From positions 1-64,000 of the forward strand of contig CAZSXW010000003.1 of assembly GCA_964610385.1 (NCBI GenBank): a stretch of DNA of 64,000 nucleotides, given 5' to 3'. Shown in pieces: positions 60,782 to 64,000 of the stretch (its first letter is position 1; each line of letters opens with the position of its first letter). Both the position numbers and the translations under genes were made by a program. Below the pieces are notes generated by a model that did not search any database, had not been told where the DNA came from, and was given only the letters and a program-made list of their open reading frames with translations. Source of the stretch: CAZBSE01 sp964610385. GTDB taxonomy: Bacteria > Actinomycetota > Humimicrobiia > Humimicrobiales > Humimicrobiaceae.

Positions 60782-61999
60782 ATGAAATATATAGTAATAG
60801 TAATAGATGGGGCGGCAGATTACAGGATAAGCAAGCTTGGCAGAAAGACTCCCCTGCAGTTTGCCAAGACACCGGTATTGGACAGCATTGCCGCAAGCAG
60901 CGAAATGGGAACAGCCAGGACTGTACCGGAAGGAATGGCGCCGGGAAGCGACGTGGCAAATCTGTCTGTTTTGGGATATGATCCCAAAAAGTACCATACC
61001 GGCCGCGCCCCGCTTGAGGCTGCGAGCATGGGAATAAACCTGCTTGATAAGGATGTGGCATTCAGGTGTAATCTGGTCACTTTATCAGATGAAGATAATT
61101 ATATGGACAGGACTATGATAGATTACAGCGCCGGAGAAATCCCTACCGATAAGTCCAGAATACTGATCAGGGATGTTAAAAACAAACTTCAGACCAAAGA
61201 GATCAGGTTTTACTCCGGAGTAAGTTACAGGCACATAATAGTATGGAGTGACGGTCTTGACAGGAATACTCTTACCCCGCCTCACGATATAACAGGTAAA
61301 AAAATAGCTAACTTTTTGCCCAGAGGCCCGGGTGACGATGTACTACTGGGGATGATGATAAAAAGCAGCAGACTGCTGGAAAGTCATATTATAAACAAGA
61401 AAAGAGAGAAAGAAGGCTTAAGGCCTGCAAATTCAATATGGATATGGGGAGAAGGTAAAAAACCAGACCTGGATAGCTTTTATGGAAAATACGGGTTAAG
61501 GGGTTCGATAATATCGGCTGTCGATTTGATAAAGGGGATCGGTGTTTTGGCCGGACTCGAGCCGATAACTGTCGAGGGTGCAACCGGGACCATTGATACT
61601 AATTTCAGCGGCAAAGTGGATGCCGCAATAAATCAGCTTATAGCGGGAAAGGATTTTGTATTTATCCACCTGGAAGCTGTCGATGAATGCAGCCACCAGG
61701 GGGATATAGAGAACAAGGTCAGGGCAATAGAGATAATAGACAGGAAAGTCATAAAAGCAGTAAAGAGAGATATGGATAAAGAAGAGCTTGACTATAAGAT
61801 GATGATACTCCCCGACCACTATACTCCCATAAAGAAGAAGACCCACAGTTCGGAACCCGTACCGTTTCTTATCTATGACAGCACCAGGCCGGCAAGCGGC
61901 AGGAATAAAAAATTTGATGAGTTTAAGGTCAAGCAGACCGGGCTTCATTTTGAGCAAGGATACGAGTTGATAGACTATTTCCTTGGGAAGGGCAGTTGA
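60782..61999 (+). CDS. Archaeal-type phosphoglycerate-mutase family; proposed homoserine kinase
   Basis: The 405-residue protein belongs to the alkaline-phosphatase superfamily, ApgM type: VIVIDGAADY (metal Asp), the serine region PEGMAPGSDVANLSVLGYD, HTGRAPLEAASMG, EAVDECSHQGD and LPDHYTPI. ApgM-type proteins are 2,3-bisphosphoglycerate-independent mutases, but members next to hom and thrC are proposed to be homoserine kinases. Here it directly follows thrC (15 bases), exactly where thrB lies in actinobacteria, and no GHMP-type homoserine kinase is in the window. The kinase role is an inference. Confidence 0.85.
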   Translation: MKYIVIVIDGAADYRISKLGRKTPLQFAKTPVLDSIAASSEMGTARTVPEGMAPGSDVANLSVLGYDPKKYHTGRAPLEAASMGINLLDKDVAFRCNLVTLSDEDNYMDRTMIDYSAGEIPTDKSRILIRDVKNKLQTKEIRFYSGVSYRHIIVWSDGLDRNTLTPPHDITGKKIANFLPRGPGDDVLLGMMIKSSRLLESHIINKKREKEGLRPANSIWIWGEGKKPDLDSFYGKYGLRGSIISAVDLIKGIGVLAGLEPITVEGATGTIDTNFSGKVDAAINQLIAGKDFVFIHLEAVDECSHQGDIENKVRAIEIIDRKVIKAVKRDMDKEELDYKMMILPDHYTPIKKKTHSSEPVPFLIYDSTRPASGRNKKFDEFKVKQTGLHFEQGYELIDYFLGKGS

Positions 62000-62080
62000 T
62001 GTAGCACAGGTATATAGGGAAATAGGTAAAAAGGCTTATAAATCTTAGTATTTTATATCCGCAACTATTCTTTAATTCCT

Positions 62081-63001
62081 CTAGATGCCAAACTTTTTCG
62101 TATCTACCCACTCCATACTTAAAAGAGACCAAAAATCTAGTGCCAATTTATTTAGAACATAATCATAGGGTAGCCATCCATAGCCTTTATCTCCCCATGC
62201 AGTTCCCCAAGAGTTACGTATTAGCAGTGCTCCTTTAGTTGTCTTCCCACATTTTAAGTTCTTTATCTTCTTATTGTCATCATAACCTATTGCGACAATA
62301 GCATGTCCCCACTCTGCTTTCTCACCTGTGCAGGGATATGGTATTCCGCCTTTAATATCAGAATTGTTAAATGACTCAAATCCATAGAATCCAAACATTG
62401 AAGGTATACTATTAGCAAGGTACTTTTTTACGCTGGCAAGTACTGTTTTAGGAGGAGTGTTTGTTCCCATTGGATCATGGCAGAAATACTTAATGGCCTC
62501 ATAATTATCAGCTACTGCATAAATAAAAGAAGGAGGTTCTTTATCAAAGTCAGGTTTTTTATCAGTATAAGGCCAATATTTTTCGGGTGATATACCACAG
62601 TGAACCAAAGCTCCCATTGTATTTCTTAGCCAAGCCCCACTATCACCTGTAACTCCCATCAGATTACGGGTAGTCTTGTAGACAAAAAGGCGAGAGCCGT
62701 CGGTATATTTACCAAATGCTCTATTTTCAAAATATTCAACTATTCCTACAGCAGCATGAGCAGTGCATGAACCTAAGTGTTTTTGGTTTTCAACTGGTGA
62801 GCACCACTGCCTTAGGTCTATTTTTGATGGTAGCGATGGAGCAACTTTTTTAGCTAGAGATATACTTATTTTTTTTTGCATCATGGCAATTTCGGGAGTG
62901 TCTCCAGTATAGTCACGCAGATCTGGTAATGGCGGAAGCCATCCTGTTCCAACTATTTCCTTTATTTCAGGAATTTCAACTTCTTTATATGTAGTGTACA
63001 T
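62081..63001 (-). CDS. Papain-family (C1) cysteine peptidase
   Basis: The 306-residue protein has the full papain catalytic set: Q73 and C79 in ENQKHLGSCTAHA, H233 in EWGHAIVAIGYDD, and N263 in IRNSWGTAWGDKGYGW. The short pro-like N-terminus includes LPDLRDYTGD and PSKIDLRQW. There is no signal peptide. The gene is more AT-rich than its neighbours and lies between conserved housekeeping genes and an AT-rich region, so it may be horizontally acquired. AAAGGAG precedes the ATG. Confidence 0.92.
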   Translation of the reverse strand: MYTTYKEVEIPEIKEIVGTGWLPPLPDLRDYTGDTPEIAMMQKKISISLAKKVAPSLPSKIDLRQWCSPVENQKHLGSCTAHAAVGIVEYFENRAFGKYTDGSRLFVYKTTRNLMGVTGDSGAWLRNTMGALVHCGISPEKYWPYTDKKPDFDKEPPSFIYAVADNYEAIKYFCHDPMGTNTPPKTVLASVKKYLANSIPSMFGFYGFESFNNSDIKGGIPYPCTGEKAEWGHAIVAIGYDDNKKIKNLKCGKTTKGALLIRNSWGTAWGDKGYGWLPYDYVLNKLALDFWSLLSMEWVDTKKFGI

Positions 63002-63013
63002 TATTACTCCTTT

Positions 63014-63061
63014 CTATAAACTAAAAATTATTAATCCTTTTTTCTTGATATAATCAATCAC
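63014..63061 (-). CDS. Possible 15-residue leader peptide before the C1 peptidase
   Basis: A GTG-started, 15-codon frame (MIDYIKKKGLIIFSL) has a perfect AAGGAGGT upstream, which is otherwise without a partner. Its TAG is followed within 3 bases by the AAAGGAG of the peptidase gene. It could be a leader peptide that couples translation. Alternatively it is chance, and the ribosome-binding site belongs to nothing. Confidence 0.3.
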   Translation of the reverse strand: MIDYIKKKGLIIFSL

Positions 63062-63328
63062 AGATACCTCCTTGGAAGTTTTATTGAATTATAATATGTA
63101 TTCACCTCTGATTATATTATGTTCGAATATTAAATCTGTAATTATGATAATATTATATTATGCTTTAATATTAATATTATAATATAAGATTATAATATAC
63201 GTGAAATGGTATTACAATTATTATATAATACTAGATATTATAAATTAGTGTAATTTATTAATTAGTAGCATAAATTCGCAAACTATAAATTTTTATTTCT
63301 GTAAAAAAATGATTTAAGGAGGTAAAAC
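63062..63328. other. Very AT-rich divergent intergenic region
   Basis: About 267 bases of almost pure A and T separate the C1 peptidase side from the membrane protein gene. Stretches such as 63146-63198 are made of imperfect inverted repeats of TATTATA type, and several TATAAT-like hexamers occur on both strands, for example around 63220-63228. It should hold the promoters of both divergent genes; I cannot pick them confidently. No RNA gene, repeat unit or operator was recognised. Confidence 0.6.
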
Positions 63329-63799
63329 ATGAAATCATTGGTATCATCTGTTGTTACTTCACTTGATTTGCCAAAAGAATCATTGAAGGAGGGGAAAAGA
63401 AAAAAAGATGAAAATAGCTATGTCAAGAAAGTTATAAAGTATATTCCTGCAGAAATTACAGCATTTTATATTGCTATTACCGCTTTGTTAAAATCTTTTC
63501 AAGAAAGTATACCGCTTGAAACATGGTTATGGGCAGTAGCAGGAACATTATGTCTTCTGTCACCATTTTGGATATTAATTGCTCTATCAGAGGGTAAGAA
63601 AGAAAATCTTTCTAAGCCTAGTACTATTTTTCGTGCAATAGTTGCACCATTTGCTTTTGCAAGTTGGGTATTTGCACTGGGGGGACCTTATGAAAATCCA
63701 CCTGTTAATATTTATCTCTATGGTACAATAGCAGCGGCATCTATTACTTTAATAGTTCCTGGTATTGAAGAACTTATGATTCTTTTAAAAAAACGGTAG
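63329..63799 (+). CDS. Four-helix membrane protein of unknown function
   Basis: The 156-residue protein has a basic cytoplasmic start (residues 1-38, including KEGKRKKDENSYVKKVIKY) and about four hydrophobic helices: about 40-56, 66-86, 100-116 and 126-148. AAGGAGG precedes the ATG. I do not recognise a family. It is divergent from the papain-like peptidase gene, which suggests a link, for example an accessory pair, though this is only context. Confidence 0.7.
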   Translation: MKSLVSSVVTSLDLPKESLKEGKRKKDENSYVKKVIKYIPAEITAFYIAITALLKSFQESIPLETWLWAVAGTLCLLSPFWILIALSEGKKENLSKPSTIFRAIVAPFAFASWVFALGGPYENPPVNIYLYGTIAAASITLIVPGIEELMILLKKR

Positions 63800-63870
63800 A
63801 GTAATTGTAAATATATTTCAGTAATCGTACCTTAGAAACACGTGTATCAAGGGGATAATTACGTAAGCTT

Positions 63871-64000
63871 TTAATCAAAATCTTTTTCAACTTCACCAAT
63901 TTTTAACTTCTTCCTGTTTATCCAGACAAAGCCTTTATCCGGGGTAATCACTGCTACATCGATGGGGCCTCCGACACCTGGTATATTTCCCGGGTCGGCT
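63871..64000 (-). CDS. Unidentified protein, C-terminal part (cut by window end)
   Basis: A frame enters from the right edge and runs 42 codons to a TAA (63871-63873). It encodes ADPGNIPGVGGPIDVAVITP, then DKGFVWINRKKL and a charged end. Codon use looks coding, with no stops and Gly/Pro-rich turns. It is the C-terminus of a gene on the minus strand. I do not recognise the family. Confidence 0.5.
   Translation of the reverse strand, partial: ADPGNIPGVGGPIDVAVITPDKGFVWINRKKLKIGEVEKDFD

Noticed and set aside
1..64000. CRISPR arrays, insertion sequences, rRNA genes or prophage modules
   Set aside because: No spaced direct repeats, transposase, integrase, phage structural genes or rRNA sequence were recognised anywhere in the window.

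Overview
The window reads as a chromosomal piece of a low-GC (by eye about 40%), anaerobic bacterium. The ribosomal proteins, SecY, RpoA, zinc-type S4/S14/L36 and the complete nadABC set are bacterial. Two stretches of gene order point to a deep-branching actinobacterial lineage, although the low GC is unusual for that phylum. The first is rplM-rpsI-[x]-glmS-acpS-nnr-alr. The second is argS-lysA-hom-thrC-[x], which parallels the mycobacterial argS-lysA-hom-thrC-thrB order. The lineage is an inference from order and style, not from a tree. Strict anaerobiosis is suggested by the indolepyruvate:ferredoxin oxidoreductase, a class I fumarase and a giant 2-hydroxyacyl-CoA dehydratase activase.

Layout. 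1-16663: the end of tuf runs into a fused S10-spc-alpha ribosomal protein superoperon (rpsJ to rplQ, with secY, adk, map, infA and rpoA), then truA, rplM and rpsI. rpmD (L30) is missing, and infA appears to start at an ATC codon. 16677-23409: an ornithine-racemase-like enzyme sits where glmM is usually found, followed by glmS, acpS, nnr, a CBS-pair protein and alr. 23438-27074: two small lipoproteins, a small membrane protein, a glycine-rich membrane miniprotein, a queuosine-precursor transporter and a membrane-anchored DUF1287-like protein. 27288-34781: an aromatic 2-oxoacid/aryl-acid module (iorA, iorB, tandem-ACT regulator, 35-residue symporter accessory protein, SSS symporter, two tandem phenylacetate-CoA ligases). 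34785-38145: a TPR-rich lytic transglycosylase lipoprotein and a patatin-like phospholipase. 38207-42920 (minus strand): nadA-nadB-nadC-GH1 glycosidase operon. 43144-47384: an archaeal-type topoisomerase I overlapping the fumarase alpha-subunit gene; the beta-subunit gene lies on the opposite strand and overlaps the alpha gene tail to tail. 47663-51946: a 1427-residue activase fusion. 52078-61999: tmk, holB, ricT, tRNA-Thr(CGT), argS, lysA, hom, thrC and an archaeal-type phosphoglycerate-mutase-like protein in the thrB position. 62081-64000: a more AT-rich accessory end with a papain-family protease, a divergent four-helix membrane protein and one cut-off reading frame.

How the genes fit together. 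The first 16 kb builds the translation and secretion machinery. glmS, alr and the lytic transglycosylase serve the cell wall, as may the ornithine-type racemase. IorAB, the SSS transporter and the PaaK pair suggest fermentation or salvage of aromatic amino acids. lysA-hom-thrC plus the mutase-like protein form a lysine/threonine pathway, in which the last protein is the best candidate for the missing homoserine kinase. No insertion sequence, CRISPR array, rRNA or prophage was seen. Apart from the region around 63002-63328, no stretch of more than 300 bases lacks a gene.
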